A DNA stretch of 64,000 nucleotides from Actinomycetota bacterium (GCA_026393475.1 JAPLAA010000126.1:1-64000), one strand, 5' to 3'; positions 50,472-61,025 are shown, numbered from the stretch's first letter. Numbers and translations are program-made. Notes: generated by a model from the letters alone, not told the origin.

Positions 50472-51317
50472 ATGTCAGATCAGCTCGCAGGCCGTGTCCA
50501 CATCTCGATCTCGCACGGCATCGCCGATGTGAAGATGATCCGTGCCGACAAGCGCAATGCGCTCGACGGCGCCATGTTCGCCGCGCTCGCCGAGGCGGGC
50601 GAGCGTCTGAAGACCGAGCCGGGCGTGCGCGTCGTGGTGCTCAGCGGTGAGGGTGGCTCGTTCTGCGCCGGTCTCGACTTCTCGAGCTTCACCGCGATGG
50701 CCGGCGGCGGCAACGGTGGCGGCGATGGTGGCAACGGTGGCGGCGAGAGCGAGGGCAACCCGGGCTCGATGAAGCAGGGTCGTATCACCCACCTCGGCCA
50801 GCAGGTGAGCTGGGTGTGGCAGGAGATCCCGGTGCCGGTGATCGCCGCGGTGCATGGCCACGCCCTCGGCGGTGGCATCCAGATCGCGCTCGGTGCCGAC
50901 ATCCGCATCGTGCACCCCGACACCCAGCTGAGCGTGCGCGAGGTGCACTGGGGTCTGGTGCCCGACATGACCGGCACGCTCACCCTCGCCCAGTTGGTGC
51001 GGGCCGACGTCGCCAAGGAACTCGTGTTCACCGCCCGCGTGTTCGACGGCCGCGAGGCGTTCGCGCTCGGCCTCGCCACCAAGCTGTCCGACACGCCCTA
51101 CGACGACGCGATGGCGATGGCAGCCGACATCGCCGGCCGCAGCCCCGACGCCGTGCGCGGTGCGAAGCAGCTGATCAACGGCTTGCTGCACGAGAAGGCC
51201 GAGTCGCAGTTCGCCGAGGAGCGCCGCATCATCGGTTCGCTGATCGGCAAGCCGAACCAGGTCGAGGCCGTGATGTCGAACTTCGAGAAGCGCCCCGCCA
51301 ACTTCATCGACGCCTGA
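50472..51317 (+). CDS. Enoyl-CoA hydratase/isomerase (crotonase) family protein
   Basis: A 281-residue crotonase. MIRADKRNALDGAMFAALAE and SGEGGSFCAGLDFSSFTAMA form the CoA pocket and first oxyanion residue. A Gly-rich insertion with Asn and Asp (GGGNGGGDGGNGGGESEG) follows at about residue 78. AAVHGHALGGGIQIALGADI is the second oxyanion element, and REVHWGLVPDMTGTL holds the catalytic acidic positions. The C-terminal helix FEKRPANFID resembles short-chain enoyl-CoA hydratases of actinobacteria. ATG 50472 lies 17 nt after the methyltransferase stop. Confidence 0.9.
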   Translation: MSDQLAGRVHISISHGIADVKMIRADKRNALDGAMFAALAEAGERLKTEPGVRVVVLSGEGGSFCAGLDFSSFTAMAGGGNGGGDGGNGGGESEGNPGSMKQGRITHLGQQVSWVWQEIPVPVIAAVHGHALGGGIQIALGADIRIVHPDTQLSVREVHWGLVPDMTGTLTLAQLVRADVAKELVFTARVFDGREAFALGLATKLSDTPYDDAMAMAADIAGRSPDAVRGAKQLINGLLHEKAESQFAEERRIIGSLIGKPNQVEAVMSNFEKRPANFIDA

Positions 51318-51383
51318 CCGTTCGGGCCCGGCCGGGCCGATATTCGGCGCGATCCGGCATCGACGGTTCCGTACCGTCGACAC

Positions 51384-51935
51384 ATGGACCTGCGGTGGCC
51401 GGACGAGACGATGTTGGCGAGTTACGTCGACGCGATCGAGCGCGGCTGGTCGCCGCACACGATGGTCGCCGACGAGGGCCTGCGCGAGCTGGCGTTCATC
51501 CGCCTCGATCCGGCGGCGTTCGTCCGTCAACTGGTCGATCTCGACGCGTCCGGGCCCGACATCCCGATGCCGGACGGGACATGTGCGCGGCGGCTGCCGG
51601 GCTATCGGAAGTGGATGTGGGACGGCGAGTTCTGCGGCTCGATCGGGTTCCGGTGGCAACCGGGGACGGCGGCGCTGCCGTCGTACGTGCTCGGCCACAT
51701 CGGCTACAGCGTCGTGCCGTGGAAGCGCCGGCAGGGATGTGCGACCGAGGCCCTGCGGCTCGTCCTCGTCGACGCGGCCGAACGAGGGCTGTCCTCCGTC
51801 GAGCTCACCACCGACCCGGACAACATCGGCTCGCAACGGGTGATCGAGGCCAACGGCGGCGTGATCGTCGAGCGGTTCCGTCGCGACGAGGCCTACGGAG
51901 CCACCGACGCCCTCCGCTACAGCATCCACCTCTGA
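51384..51935 (+). CDS. GNAT-family N-acetyltransferase (RimJ-like)
   Basis: A 183-residue acetyltransferase. MWDGEFCGSIGFRWQPGTAA is the strand region, VLGHIGYSVVPWKRRQGCAT the acetyl-CoA-binding loop (RRxGxA/T) and PDNIGSQRVIEANGGVIVER the C-terminal part. It resembles Rim/antibiotic acetyltransferases acting on an amine; the acceptor is unknown. ATG 51384. Stands alone in a run of small plus-strand genes. Confidence 0.87.
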   Translation: MDLRWPDETMLASYVDAIERGWSPHTMVADEGLRELAFIRLDPAAFVRQLVDLDASGPDIPMPDGTCARRLPGYRKWMWDGEFCGSIGFRWQPGTAALPSYVLGHIGYSVVPWKRRQGCATEALRLVLVDAAERGLSSVELTTDPDNIGSQRVIEANGGVIVERFRRDEAYGATDALRYSIHL

Positions 51936-51965
51936 CACCCCGCTGTTCGCCGCGGGCAGACTGGC

Positions 51966-52502
51966 GTGGTGGAACGAACGGTGGCACTGCTGCGTGGGGT
52001 GAACGTCGGTGGGCGGAAGCTGCCGATGGCTGCGCTGCGCGACGGGCTCGCCGCAGCGGGATGCACCGACGTCGAGACGTACATCCAGAGCGGCAACGTG
52101 GTGCTGCGACCTCCGGCGACGGCCGATCTCGATGGCTGGTTGTCCGAGCGGATCGGCGAACTCGCGGGCTTCGACGTCCCGACCGTCACGCGCTCGGCCG
52201 GCGAGCTGGATGCCGTGGTCGCCGGCAACCCGTATCCGCAGGCGACCGGCACCCAGCTGCACGTGGTGTTCCACGCAGCAGCTCCCGATCCGTCGGTCGT
52301 CGCGTCCGTGCAACACGAACGGTTCGCGCCCGAGGCATGCACTCTCGTCGGCCGCGACCTCTACCTGTTCGTGCCCGACGGACTCGGCCGCGCCAAGTTG
52401 CCGGTCGCACTCGATCAGGCCACCCGCCGGGCCAAGGCCCCGCCCGGCACCGCGAGGAACTGGAACACGGTGCTGCGGCTCCAGGGGATGCTGGGTGAGT
52501 GA
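51966..52502 (+). CDS. DUF1697 domain protein
   Basis: A 178-residue protein. TVALLRGVNVGGRKLPMAAL is the family hallmark at the N-terminus, followed by GCTDVETYIQSGNVVL and the C-terminal GTARNWNTVLRLQGML. The function of DUF1697 is unknown. GTG 51966 and GTG 51969 are adjacent starts. The end overlaps the following GNAT gene by eight bases, suggesting coupling. Confidence 0.88.
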   Translation: MVERTVALLRGVNVGGRKLPMAALRDGLAAAGCTDVETYIQSGNVVLRPPATADLDGWLSERIGELAGFDVPTVTRSAGELDAVVAGNPYPQATGTQLHVVFHAAAPDPSVVASVQHERFAPEACTLVGRDLYLFVPDGLGRAKLPVALDQATRRAKAPPGTARNWNTVLRLQGMLGE

Positions 52503-52965
52503 CGTCTCGTTCCGCGTGGTCGACGCGTCGTCGGCGGGCGCGGTGGGTGCGATGCGCGCCTACTTCGCCGAGCTCGACGAGCGCTTCGACGGAGGGTTCG
52601 CGATCGGCTCGGCGCTCGACGACGCCGGCGTGTGGATGAACCCGCCGCACGGCCGATTCCTCGTCGCCGATCGAGTCGGTCGGGTGGTCGGCTGCGGTGG
52701 CCTGCAGCGTGTGGATGCGTCGACCGTCGAGATCAAACGGATGTGGGTGGACGCGTCGGTGCGAGGCATCGGGCTCGGCAAGCGGCTGCTGGCCCGGCTC
52801 GAGGCGGAGGCGGTCGCGCTGGGTGCCGAGCGGGCGGTGCTCGACACCAATCGAGTGCTCACACAGGCGATCTCGATGTACACCGCCGCCGGCTACTCAC
52901 CGATCGAGCGCTACAACGACAACCCCTACGCCCACCACTGGTTCACAAAGCCCCTCACGAGCTGA
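52495..52965 (+). CDS. GNAT-family N-acetyltransferase
   Basis: A 156-residue acetyltransferase. GRFLVADRVGRVVGCGGLQR, then IKRMWVDASVRGIGLGKRLL with the acetyl-CoA loop (VRGxGLG), and ISMYTAAGYSPIERYNDNPY near the C-terminus, a sequence common in MarR-linked GNATs. GTG 52495 overlaps the DUF1697 stop by eight bases. Acceptor unknown. A 40-bp inverted repeat starts 39 nt after its stop codon. Confidence 0.87.
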   Translation: MSDVSFRVVDASSAGAVGAMRAYFAELDERFDGGFAIGSALDDAGVWMNPPHGRFLVADRVGRVVGCGGLQRVDASTVEIKRMWVDASVRGIGLGKRLLARLEAEAVALGAERAVLDTNRVLTQAISMYTAAGYSPIERYNDNPYAHHWFTKPLTS

Positions 52966-53004
52966 CCCGCCGCCCGCAGCCGAGTGGCGACGGATGTCGT
53001 TCTC

Positions 53005-53044
53005 TGTCGGGTTGTGGTCGTCTGACGACCGAAACCCGGCACAG
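53005..53044. repeat. Left 40-bp inverted repeat with internal hairpin
   Basis: Matches the right copy (54024-54063, reverse orientation) at 36 of 40 positions; the outer 26 bp starting TGTCGGGTTGTGG are identical. It folds on itself: GTTGTGGTCGTC-T-GACGACCGAAAC, with two mismatches. It precedes the AbiEi/DUF559 gene by 52 nt. Confidence 0.85.
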
Positions 53045-53096
53045 GACGTGTCGATTCCCTTCCAGCCAGCCCAGGACGCCGTGCACCTGTGGTGGT

Positions 53097-54032
53097 GTGA
53101 ATACTCACCACCTCGCGAACGCCGCACATCTGATCACCGCTCAGGACGGAATGGCAGCGGTCGATCAGCTCATCGCGCTCGGCGTCACTCGCGCCCAGAT
53201 CCGCGCTCGAGTGGAACGCGACGAATGGACACGGCTCGCCCGTGGCGTGGTTGCCTTCACCGGGCTGCAGATGACCTGGCGTCGACGATGTCGCTTGGCA
53301 CTCCTCATCGCACACCCTGATGCGGCGCTGGGTCACGCTTCCGCTGGGCGACTTCACCGATTCGACGGCTACGACCGTGAAGAGCGCGTCATCCTCTCGT
53401 TCCCGGGCGCGCTCCGACCGCGAACGTTGCCAGCCGGGGTGGTCGGTCGGACCTCGGCAGCCTTGACGCCCAAGGAGTGTGTCGTGGTGGACGGTCTGCG
53501 CTGCGTGATGCGGCCGGTGGCGCTCATTCAGGTGGCAGCCGATGACGGGGCCGATGCTGCCGGGAAGGCGCTCGACTCGATGCTTCGCCGGGGTGACTCT
53601 GCGGAGTGGGTGCGGCAGACGTCGGCCCGCTGGAGGAAGCGTGGCGTCGTCGGTCCGGCCGTGGTCATGCGGCTGTTGGACGAACGGGTCGATGGACGCC
53701 TCCCGCGAAGTTGGTTCCAGCGTCTCGCCAAGCGGACCCTCGCGGCACGAGGCATCCGCCTCGTCGACGAACTCGTCGTCCGAGACCCGTCCGGTGTTGC
53801 ACTCGCCGAACTCGACCTGGCGAACCCCGCCCTGAAGGTCGGGGTGGAGTGCCAGAGTTGGCGGTGGCATGCCACTCCCTCGGCCCGGGCCGCGGATGCT
53901 CGACGCAAGCGTCGGCTCCGCCATCTCGGCTGGGAGATCGTGGAGGTGTGGTGGAGCGATCTCGACGACATGGATGACGTCGAGGCCGAGCTCCGTCTCG
54001 TGATCGACCGCCGTCGGCCCCTTCTGTGCTGA
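53097..54032 (+). CDS. AbiEi-antitoxin-domain / DUF559 nuclease-like protein
   Basis: A 311-residue protein. Residues 15-60 resemble the AbiEi N-terminal winged helix (GMAAVDQLIALGVTRAQIRA, WTRLARGVVAFTG). The C-terminal 100 residues form a DUF559/Vsr-like endonuclease core: GVALAELDLANPALKVGVEC then QSWRWHATPSARAADARRKR, with the acidic D...ExQ pair and HLGWEIVEVWWSDLDD. No toxin partner gene is adjacent. Codon use has more A/T third positions than neighbours, so transfer is likely. GTG 53097 is the start; the last nine bases, including the TGA, are in the right repeat. Function unknown: phage defence, or action on its own flanking repeats. Confidence 0.8.
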   Translation: MNTHHLANAAHLITAQDGMAAVDQLIALGVTRAQIRARVERDEWTRLARGVVAFTGLQMTWRRRCRLALLIAHPDAALGHASAGRLHRFDGYDREERVILSFPGALRPRTLPAGVVGRTSAALTPKECVVVDGLRCVMRPVALIQVAADDGADAAGKALDSMLRRGDSAEWVRQTSARWRKRGVVGPAVVMRLLDERVDGRLPRSWFQRLAKRTLAARGIRLVDELVVRDPSGVALAELDLANPALKVGVECQSWRWHATPSARAADARRKRRLRHLGWEIVEVWWSDLDDMDDVEAELRLVIDRRRPLLC

Positions 54033-54063
54033 GTTGTGGTCGTCAGACGACCACAACCCGACA
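54024..54063. repeat. Right 40-bp inverted repeat with perfect hairpin
   Basis: Inverted copy of 53005-53044 (36 of 40 identical; outer 26 bp perfect). It contains GTTGTGGTCGTC-A-GACGACCACAAC, a perfect 12-bp palindrome with one central base. It overlaps the gene's last codons. Confidence 0.85.
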
Positions 54064-54170
54064 TGGAACGGGCCGACGGCGTCTGGGTCGAACGGAGCGT
54101 CGTGCGGCGAGGCCGGTCGAGCCTGGTGGTGTGGGCACCTGGCCACGGTGGGAGAGGCGGCCTCAATGGG

Positions 54171-54200
54171 TTGGCGGGGTGGCGCACGCGTGCGTAACAT
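54171..54200 (+). promoter_or_regulatory. Candidate promoter of gltBD
   Basis: TTGGCG (54171-54176), 18-nt spacer, TAACAT (54195-54200), predicting an mRNA leader of about 83 nt. Apart from this and the GGAG at 54276-54279, the 226 nt between the repeat and gltB hold nothing recognisable. Confidence 0.4.
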
Positions 54201-54289
54201 CCCTGTGACCGTTCGAGCCAGCGTTGTCTCGTGCGCCACTCCAGCCCGTTCGCCGTTCGCGGCGATGACTTCTGTGGAGCCGACAACAC

Positions 54290-57200
54290 ATGCGTTCCGA
54301 TCTTCCCCCGCCGTCGGGTCTCTACGACCCGCGCTTCGAACACGATGCCTGTGGCGTCTCGTTCGTCGCGAACATCAAGGGCATCCGCAGCCGCTCGATC
54401 GTCGAGCTCGGCATGAGCGCCCTCTGCAACATGGAGCACCGCGGCGCCACCGGCGCCGAGGCCGACTCCGGTGACGGTGCGGGCATCCTCATCCAGGTGC
54501 CCGACGCGTTCCTGCGGGCCGTCGTCGGCTTCGAACTGCCTGCCGCCGGCCACTACGCCGTCGGGCTCGCGTTCCTCCCGGCCGATGCACCCGATGCCGA
54601 GAAGGCACAGAGCTCGATCGAGACGATCATCGTCGAAGAGGGCCTCACCGTGCTCGGCTGGCGCGACGTGCCGATCAGGCCCGACTGCCTCGGCACCACG
54701 TCGCGTTCGGTGATGCCCAGCTTCAAGCAGCTGTTCATCGCGGATCCCGCCGGCGCCGCCGGGATCGACCTCGATCGACGGGTGTTCATCGCCCGCAAGC
54801 GGGTCGAGCACGAACTGGCACCCGAGCAGAGCACCTTCTTCCCGTCGTTGAGCAGCCGCACCCTCGTCTACAAGGGCATGTTCACCACGCCGCAGCTCGC
54901 CGAGTTCTTCCCCGACCTCGACGACGAGCGCGTCGAGAGCGCGCTCGCCCTCGTGCACAGCCGCTTCAGCACGAACACGTTCCCGAGCTGGCCGCTCGCA
55001 CACCCGTACCGCTACATCGCCCACAACGGCGAGATCAACACGGTGCAGGGCAACCGCAACTGGATGCGCACCCGCGAGGCGATGCTCCACAGCGACTTCC
55101 TGCCCGGCCTCGAGCGCGCCTTCCCCATCTGCACCCCGGGCGGCAGCGATTCGGCCAGCTTCGACGAGGTGCTCGAGTTGCTGCACCTCGGCGGCCGCAG
55201 CCTGCCGCACGCGATGCTGATGATGATCCCCGAGGCGTGGGAGAACCACGACACGATGGACGCCGACAAGCGGGCGTTCTACCGGTTCCACGCCTCGCTC
55301 ATGGAGCCGTGGGACGGACCGGCGTGCGTGTCGTTCACCGACGGCACCGTCATCGGCGCCGTGCTCGACCGCAACGGCCTGCGCCCCAGCCGCTACTGGG
55401 TCACCGACGACGACCTCGTCGTGCTCGCCAGCGAGGTCGGCGTCATCGACGTCCCGCAGTCGAAGGTCGTCCGCAAGGGCCGCCTGCAGCCCGGCCGCAT
55501 GTTCCTGGTCGACACCGAGCAGGGTCGCATCGTCGACGACGAGGAGATCAAGCGGTCGCTCGCCGCCGCCCAGCCCTACGCCCAGTGGCTGCACGACGGC
55601 ATCACCGAGCTCGACGAGCTGCCGGGCCGCGAGCACGTGGTGTTCAGCCACGACAGCGTGCTGCGTCGCCAGCAGATGTTCGGCTACACCCACGAGGAGC
55701 TCAAGCTCATCGTCGCCCCGATGGCCGCCAACGGCATGGAGCCGCTCGGCTCGATGGGCACCGACACCCCGATCGCCGTGCTCAGTGAGCGCAGCCGCCT
55801 GCTCTTCGACTACTTCCAGCAGCTGTTCGCCCAGGTCACCAACCCGCCGCTCGACGCGATCCGTGAAGAGGTCGTCACCGCCGTCAGCAGCTCCGTCGGC
55901 CCCGAGGCCAACCTGCTCCAGCCCGGCCCCGAGAGCTGCCGTCAGCTCGCGCTGCCGTTCCCGATCATCGACAACGACGACCTGGCCAAGATCATCCACA
56001 TCGACGACGACGGCCAGTACCCCGAGCTGCGCGCCGTCGAGATCAGCGGCCTGTACCGGGTGTCCGGCGGCGGTCTCGCCATGCAGCGTGCGCTCGACGC
56101 GGTGCGCTCGAAGGTGAGCAAGGCGATCGACGACGGCGCCCGCGTGGTCGTGCTCAGCGATCGCAACAGCGACTCGGTGTACGCCCCGATCCCGAGCCTC
56201 CTGCTCACCTCGGCCGTTCACCACCACCTGATCCGCGAGAAGAAGCGCACCATGGTCGGCCTCATCGTCGAGTGCGGCGACGCCCGCGAAGTGCACCACA
56301 TGGCACTGCTCGTCGGCTACGGCGCAGGAGCGATCAACCCGTACCTCGCCTTCGAGAGCATCGAGGACATGATCGCCCAGGACCTGCACAACCTGGGCGG
56401 TCTCGACCCGAAGAAGGCCGTCAAGAACTACATCAAGGCCGCCGGCAAGGGCGTGCTCAAGGTGATGAGCAAGATGGGCGTCAGCACCGTCGCGAGCTAC
56501 ACCGGTGCGCAGATCTTCGAAGCGATCGGTCTCGGTCGCGACCTGGTCGACGAGTACTTCACCGGCACGGTCAGCCGTCTCGGTGGCATCAGCCTCGACG
56601 ACGTCGCCCGCGAGGTCGCCGAGCGTCACCGCACCGCACACCCGAGCCGCCCCACCGAGCGTGCCCACCGCAAGCTCGAGCTCGGCGGCGAGTACCAGTG
56701 GCGCCGCGAGGGCGAGGTGCACCTGTTCAACCCCGAGACCGTGTTCAAGCTGCAGCACGCCACCCGCGCCAAGCGCTACGACGTGTTCAAGGAGTACACG
56801 GCGCTGGTCGACGACCAGTCGAAGCACCTGGCCACCCTGCGCGGCCTGTTCGAACTGCAGGAGGGCGTGCGCCCGGCCGTGTCGATCGACGAGGTCGAAC
56901 CGGTCAGCGACATCGTCAAGCGGTTCAGCACCGGCGCGATGAGCTACGGCTCGATCAGCATGGAGGCCCACGAGACCCTCGCGATCGCGATGAACTCCAT
57001 CGGCGGCAAGAGCAACACCGGTGAGGGCGGCGAGGATGCCGAGCGTCTGTACGACCCCACTCGGCGCAGCGCGATCAAGCAGGTGGCCAGCGGCCGCTTC
57101 GGTGTCACGAGCGAGTACCTCGTGAACGCCGACGACCTGCAGATCAAGATGGCCCAGGGTGCCAAGCCCGGCGAGGGCGGCCAGCTGCCCGGCCACAAGG

Positions 57201-58837
57201 TGTACCCGTGGGTGGCCAAGACCCGCCACTCCACGCCGGGCGTCGGTCTCATCAGCCCGCCGCCGCACCACGACATCTATTCGATCGAGGACCTCAAGCA
57301 GCTCATCCACGACCTGAAGAACTCCAACCCGTCGGCCCGCGTGCACGTGAAGCTCGTGGCCGAGGTGGGCGTCGGCACGGTGGCGGCGGGCGTGAGCAAG
57401 GCCAAGGCCGACGTGGTGCTGATCAGCGGCCACGACGGTGGCACCGGTGCCTCGCCGCTCACGTCGCTCAAGCACGCCGGCGCCCCCTGGGAGCTCGGTC
57501 TCGCCGAGACCCAGCAGACGCTGCTCCTCAACGGCCTCCGCGACCGCATCGTCGTCCAGGCCGACGGCCAGATGAAGACCGGCCGCGACGTGGTGATCGC
57601 CGCGTTGCTCGGCGCCGAGGAGTTCGGCTTCGCTACCGCACCGCTCGTGGTGAGCGGCTGCGTGATGATGCGGGTCTGCCATCTCGACACCTGCCCCGTG
57701 GGCGTCGCGACGCAGAACCCGGAGCTGCGCGCCAAGTTCAGCGGCAAGCCCGAGTTCGTCGTGAACTTCATGGAGTACATCGCCGAAGAGGTGCGCGAGT
57801 GGATGGCCAAGCTCGGCTTCCGCACGCTCGCCGAGATGATCGGCCACGTCGAGGTGCTCGACACCAAGGCGGCGATCAAGCACTGGAAGGCCAAGGGGCT
57901 CGACATCTCGCCGATCCTCGCGACACCGCAGAACCCGTACGGCCAGACCCTGGTGAACAGCGTCGGTCAGGACCACGGCCTCGGCGAGGCGCTCGACCAG
58001 GTGCTCATCGAGCGGGCCGCGGCCGCGATCGAACGTGGCGAGCGCGTCGAGATCGGGCTGCCGATCCGCAACGTGAACCGCACCGTCGGCACGATGCTCG
58101 GCAACGCGGTCACCAAGCGCCACGGCGGCGCAGGACTGCCCGACGACACGATCCGCGTGAAGTTCCGCGGGTCGGCCGGCCAGAGCCTCGGTGCGTTCGT
58201 GCCCGCCGGCATCACCCTCGAGCTCGAGGGTGACACGAACGACTACGTGGGCAAGGGCCTCTCCGGCGGCCGCGTCGTCGTGCGCCCCGACCGGGACGCC
58301 ACGTTCCCGGCCGAGGACAACGTCATCGCCGGCAACGTCATCGGCTACGGCGCCACCGGCGGCGAGATCTTCCTCCGCGGTGTGGTGGGCGAGCGGTTCT
58401 GCGTGCGCAACTCCGGCGCCACCGCGGTGGTCGAGGGCGTGGGCGACCACGCCTGCGAGTACATGACCGGCGGCCGCGTCGTCGTGCTCGGCGCGACGGG
58501 CCGCAACTTCGGCGCAGGCATGAGCGGCGGCATCGCGTACGTGCACGACCCCACCGAGGTGTTCGCAGCGAAGCTCAACCGGGACATGGTCGACCTGCTC
58601 CCGCTCGGCGACGAGCACGTGGCCGAGCTGCGCGGTGTCGTCGAGCTCCATGTGCAGTGGACCGACTCGGCCGTCGGTGCGGCGCTGCTCGCACGATGGG
58701 ACGACGCCGTCGGCGAGTTCCGGATGGTGATGCCCCGTGACTACGCGCGGGTGTTGAAGGTGATGAAGGACGCCGAGTCCGAGGGACTCGACGAGGCAGC
58801 GACGTTGGAGCGCGTGATGGAGGCCAGCCGTGGGTGA
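54290..58837 (+). CDS. gltB: Glutamate synthase large subunit
   Basis: A 1515-residue NADPH-GOGAT alpha subunit. Domains: class II glutaminase with nucleophile Cys21 after a 20-residue propeptide ([14 protein letters not shown]), the central domain, the FMN-binding synthase barrel ([40 protein letters not shown]), the [3Fe-4S] Cys set [15 protein letters not shown], and a C-terminal right-handed beta-helix GXGXG repeat ([20 protein letters not shown]). It makes two glutamates from glutamine and 2-oxoglutarate. ATG 54290 follows GGAG. It overlaps gltD by eight bases. Confidence 0.98.
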   Translation: MRSDLPPPSGLYDPRFEHDACGVSFVANIKGIRSRSIVELGMSALCNMEHRGATGAEADSGDGAGILIQVPDAFLRAVVGFELPAAGHYAVGLAFLPADAPDAEKAQSSIETIIVEEGLTVLGWRDVPIRPDCLGTTSRSVMPSFKQLFIADPAGAAGIDLDRRVFIARKRVEHELAPEQSTFFPSLSSRTLVYKGMFTTPQLAEFFPDLDDERVESALALVHSRFSTNTFPSWPLAHPYRYIAHNGEINTVQGNRNWMRTREAMLHSDFLPGLERAFPICTPGGSDSASFDEVLELLHLGGRSLPHAMLMMIPEAWENHDTMDADKRAFYRFHASLMEPWDGPACVSFTDGTVIGAVLDRNGLRPSRYWVTDDDLVVLASEVGVIDVPQSKVVRKGRLQPGRMFLVDTEQGRIVDDEEIKRSLAAAQPYAQWLHDGITELDELPGREHVVFSHDSVLRRQQMFGYTHEELKLIVAPMAANGMEPLGSMGTDTPIAVLSERSRLLFDYFQQLFAQVTNPPLDAIREEVVTAVSSSVGPEANLLQPGPESCRQLALPFPIIDNDDLAKIIHIDDDGQYPELRAVEISGLYRVSGGGLAMQRALDAVRSKVSKAIDDGARVVVLSDRNSDSVYAPIPSLLLTSAVHHHLIREKKRTMVGLIVECGDAREVHHMALLVGYGAGAINPYLAFESIEDMIAQDLHNLGGLDPKKAVKNYIKAAGKGVLKVMSKMGVSTVASYTGAQIFEAIGLGRDLVDEYFTGTVSRLGGISLDDVAREVAERHRTAHPSRPTERAHRKLELGGEYQWRREGEVHLFNPETVFKLQHATRAKRYDVFKEYTALVDDQSKHLATLRGLFELQEGVRPAVSIDEVEPVSDIVKRFSTGAMSYGSISMEAHETLAIAMNSIGGKSNTGEGGEDAERLYDPTRRSAIKQVASGRFGVTSEYLVNADDLQIKMAQGAKPGEGGQLPGHKVYPWVAKTRHSTPGVGLISPPPHHDIYSIEDLKQLIHDLKNSNPSARVHVKLVAEVGVGTVAAGVSKAKADVVLISGHDGGTGASPLTSLKHAGAPWELGLAETQQTLLLNGLRDRIVVQADGQMKTGRDVVIAALLGAEEFGFATAPLVVSGCVMMRVCHLDTCPVGVATQNPELRAKFSGKPEFVVNFMEYIAEEVREWMAKLGFRTLAEMIGHVEVLDTKAAIKHWKAKGLDISPILATPQNPYGQTLVNSVGQDHGLGEALDQVLIERAAAAIERGERVEIGLPIRNVNRTVGTMLGNAVTKRHGGAGLPDDTIRVKFRGSAGQSLGAFVPAGITLELEGDTNDYVGKGLSGGRVVVRPDRDATFPAEDNVIAGNVIGYGATGGEIFLRGVVGERFCVRNSGATAVVEGVGDHACEYMTGGRVVVLGATGRNFGAGMSGGIAYVHDPTEVFAAKLNRDMVDLLPLGDEHVAELRGVVELHVQWTDSAVGAALLARWDDAVGEFRMVMPRDYARVLKVMKDAESEGLDEAATLERVMEASRG

Positions 58838-60281
58838 AGTGACCGGGTTCCTGAAGTGGCAACGCGCCACCCCCTCGCGCCGGCCCGTGCCGGTGCGCCT
58901 GCGTGACTGGAAGGAGGTCTACGAGGACTTCCCGACGGAGACGCTCAAGCTGCAGGCCGGACGCTGCATGGACTGCGGCATCCCGTTCTGCAACAACGGC
59001 TGCCCACTCGGCAACCTGATCCCCGACTGGAACGACCTCGTCTACCGCGAGCACTGGCGCGACGCGATCGACCGCCTGCACGCCACGAACAACTTCCCCG
59101 AGTTCACCGGCCGACTCTGCCCGGCACCGTGCGAGTCGGCCTGCGTGCTCGGCATCAACAGCGACCCGGTCGCGATCAAGCAGGTCGAGGTCGAGATCAT
59201 CGACCGCGCCTGGGACGAGGGGTGGGTGCTCCCGCAGAAGCCCACCGTCCGCACCGGTAAGCGTCTCGTGGTGATCGGCTCGGGCCCGGCGGGTCTCGCC
59301 GCCGCCCAGCAGCTCACCCGCGCCGGCCACGAGGTGATCGTGCTCGAGCGCGCCGACCGCATCGGTGGTCTCCTGCGATACGGCATCCCCGAGTTCAAGA
59401 TGGAGAAGCGCCACCTCGACCGTCGCCTCGCCCAGATGGAGGCCGAGGGCACCGAGTTCCGCACCAACGCCACGGTGGGGGAGAACGTCGACATCGAGGT
59501 GCTCCTCGCGTCGTACGACGCGATCGTGCTGGCCGCGGGCGCGACCGCGTGGCGCGATCTCCCGGTGCCCGGCCGCGAGCTGCGCGGCATCCACCAGGCG
59601 ATGGAGTACCTGCCGTACGCGAACAAGGTGCAGGAGGGCGACATCGAACAGTCGCCGATCGACGTCGCCGGCAAGCACGTCGTGATCATCGGCGGCGGCG
59701 ACACCGGCGCCGACTGCCTCGGCACGTCGCATCGTCAGGGTGCGGCCAGCGTCACCCAGCTCGAGATCATGCCCCGCCCCGGCGACACCCGGTCGCCCGG
59801 CAACCCGTGGCCGACGTTCGCATTCACGTACAAGGTCACCTCCGCCCACGAGGAGGGCGGTGAGCGCATCTACAGCGTGAACACCGAGCGCTTCGTCGAC
59901 GACGGCAACGGCAACGTCCGTGCGCTGCTCATCCACGAGGTGCAGATGGTGAACGGCAAGTTCGAGAAGGTCGAGGGGTCCGACCGTGAGCTGCCGGCCG
60001 ACTTCGTGTTCCTCGCGATGGGCTTCGTCGGTCCGGAGAAGGGCGGCTGGCTCGACCAGCTCGGCGTCGCCCTCGACCCCCGCGGCAACATCGCCCGCGG
60101 CGACGACTTCCAGACCAACGTGCCGGGCGTGTTCGTCGCCGGTGACATGGGTCGCGGCCAGAGCCTGATCGTCTGGGCGATCGCGGAGGGTCGGGCCTGC
60201 GCCTCCAACGTCGACCGGTGGCTGATGGGCGACACCTCGCTGCCCGCACCGATCGCACCCACCGCGCGACCACTTGTGTAG
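58830..60281 (+). CDS. gltD: Glutamate synthase small subunit
   Basis: A 483-residue flavoprotein delivering NADPH electrons to GltB. The N-terminal Fe-S motif is [20 protein letters not shown] with [20 protein letters not shown] loop: [25 protein letters not shown] loop: [21 protein letters not shown]-terminal FAD contact: [23 protein letters not shown] 58830 overlaps the gltB stop, ensuring coupled synthesis. Stop codon TAG. Confidence 0.98.
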   Translation: MGEVTGFLKWQRATPSRRPVPVRLRDWKEVYEDFPTETLKLQAGRCMDCGIPFCNNGCPLGNLIPDWNDLVYREHWRDAIDRLHATNNFPEFTGRLCPAPCESACVLGINSDPVAIKQVEVEIIDRAWDEGWVLPQKPTVRTGKRLVVIGSGPAGLAAAQQLTRAGHEVIVLERADRIGGLLRYGIPEFKMEKRHLDRRLAQMEAEGTEFRTNATVGENVDIEVLLASYDAIVLAAGATAWRDLPVPGRELRGIHQAMEYLPYANKVQEGDIEQSPIDVAGKHVVIIGGGDTGADCLGTSHRQGAASVTQLEIMPRPGDTRSPGNPWPTFAFTYKVTSAHEEGGERIYSVNTERFVDDGNGNVRALLIHEVQMVNGKFEKVEGSDRELPADFVFLAMGFVGPEKGGWLDQLGVALDPRGNIARGDDFQTNVPGVFVAGDMGRGQSLIVWAIAEGRACASNVDRWLMGDTSLPAPIAPTARPLV

Positions 60282-60305
60282 CCACGCGGCGTAGCCTGCA
60301 CACCC

Positions 60306-60959
60306 GTGAAGTCGATGTTCGTGGGTATGGGGCTGGTCGTTGCTGCGACCTCGCTGGGTCTGGTGTCGTGCGGGACCGATGAGGCCACCACCAACACCAC
60401 CACGGTGCGGGTCGGTGCGACCAACTACGTGACGATCGCGCCCGCGCCGAGCACCAACGTGCCCGTCACCACCGCGCCCGACGCGCCGGGGTCGATCCTG
60501 CAGTTCCAGACCGAGTACGTGATCCTCGAGGGTGATTACCCGTCGACGGTCGCGGCCAAGTGGAAGGTCAAGTTCGAGGATCTGATGACCCTCAACGGCT
60601 GGACCCTGCAGGACAACGGCATCGTGCCCGAGTGGCCAGGCGTCGGTCAGACCATCCTCATCCCGGCGGGTGCCACGGTGCCCGGTGTGCCGCCCGATCC
60701 GGGCATCCCCACCAGCACGATCGCCGGCACCACGGCCACGCCCACCACGGCAGCGCCCGAGACCACCGTCGCCACCACCACGACCACCACCGAGGCCCCG
60801 GGCTCCGCCTGCGGCGAGTACACGGTGGCAGAGGGCGACTACCCGGGGCTCGTGGCCACCAAGCTCGACACGACGGTGGGCAAGCTCAACGCCGCCAACT
60901 CGGCGACGAACGGCTACAGCTCGTTCTACGTGGGCCTGGTCATCAACGTCCCCTGCTGA
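60306..60959 (+). CDS. LysM-domain lipoprotein
   Basis: A 217-residue lipoprotein. The signal MKSMFVGMGLVVAATSLG ends at lipobox LVSC with lipidated Cys22. A Thr-rich stretch follows, then two LysM-like units: YVILEGDYPSTVAAKWKVKF (with GQTILIPAG) and YTVAEGDYPGLVATKLDTTV (with YVGLVINVPC). Between them runs a Thr/Pro linker. LysM binds peptidoglycan, so the protein may organise the envelope. GTG 60306 lies eight bases after TAGCCT, allowing a leaderless mRNA. It is 24 nt downstream of gltD. Confidence 0.82.
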   Translation: MKSMFVGMGLVVAATSLGLVSCGTDEATTNTTTVRVGATNYVTIAPAPSTNVPVTTAPDAPGSILQFQTEYVILEGDYPSTVAAKWKVKFEDLMTLNGWTLQDNGIVPEWPGVGQTILIPAGATVPGVPPDPGIPTSTIAGTTATPTTAAPETTVATTTTTTEAPGSACGEYTVAEGDYPGLVATKLDTTVGKLNAANSATNGYSSFYVGLVINVPC

Positions 60960-60986
60960 CGGTCTGATGACGGTCAGGTAACGGTC
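60958..60986 (+). repeat. Three 11-bp-spaced GACGGTC copies at a convergent junction
   Basis: GACGGTC at 60958 and 60969 and AACGGTC at 60980 are spaced 11 bp, right after the LysM lipoprotein stop. No promoter context, so a regulator site is doubtful. Confidence 0.4.
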
Positions 60987-61025
60987 AGCCGACGTTCGGC
61001 CGATCCCCGCTGAGGCACGGCGGCG

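Noticed and set aside
53097-54032. Complete type IV toxin-antitoxin pair
   Set aside because: Only an AbiEi-like N-terminal domain is present; no AbiEii nucleotidyltransferase gene lies on either side.
53528-58870. Very long open frame (about 1780 codons) antisense to gltB
   Set aside because: It mirrors the GC-rich third positions of gltB, has His/Asp/Val-rich low-information sequence, and gltBD motifs on the plus strand are complete.
60958-60986. GACGGTC triple repeat as an OmpR operator
   Set aside because: It lies between two converging gene ends with no promoter to control; kept only as a repeat.
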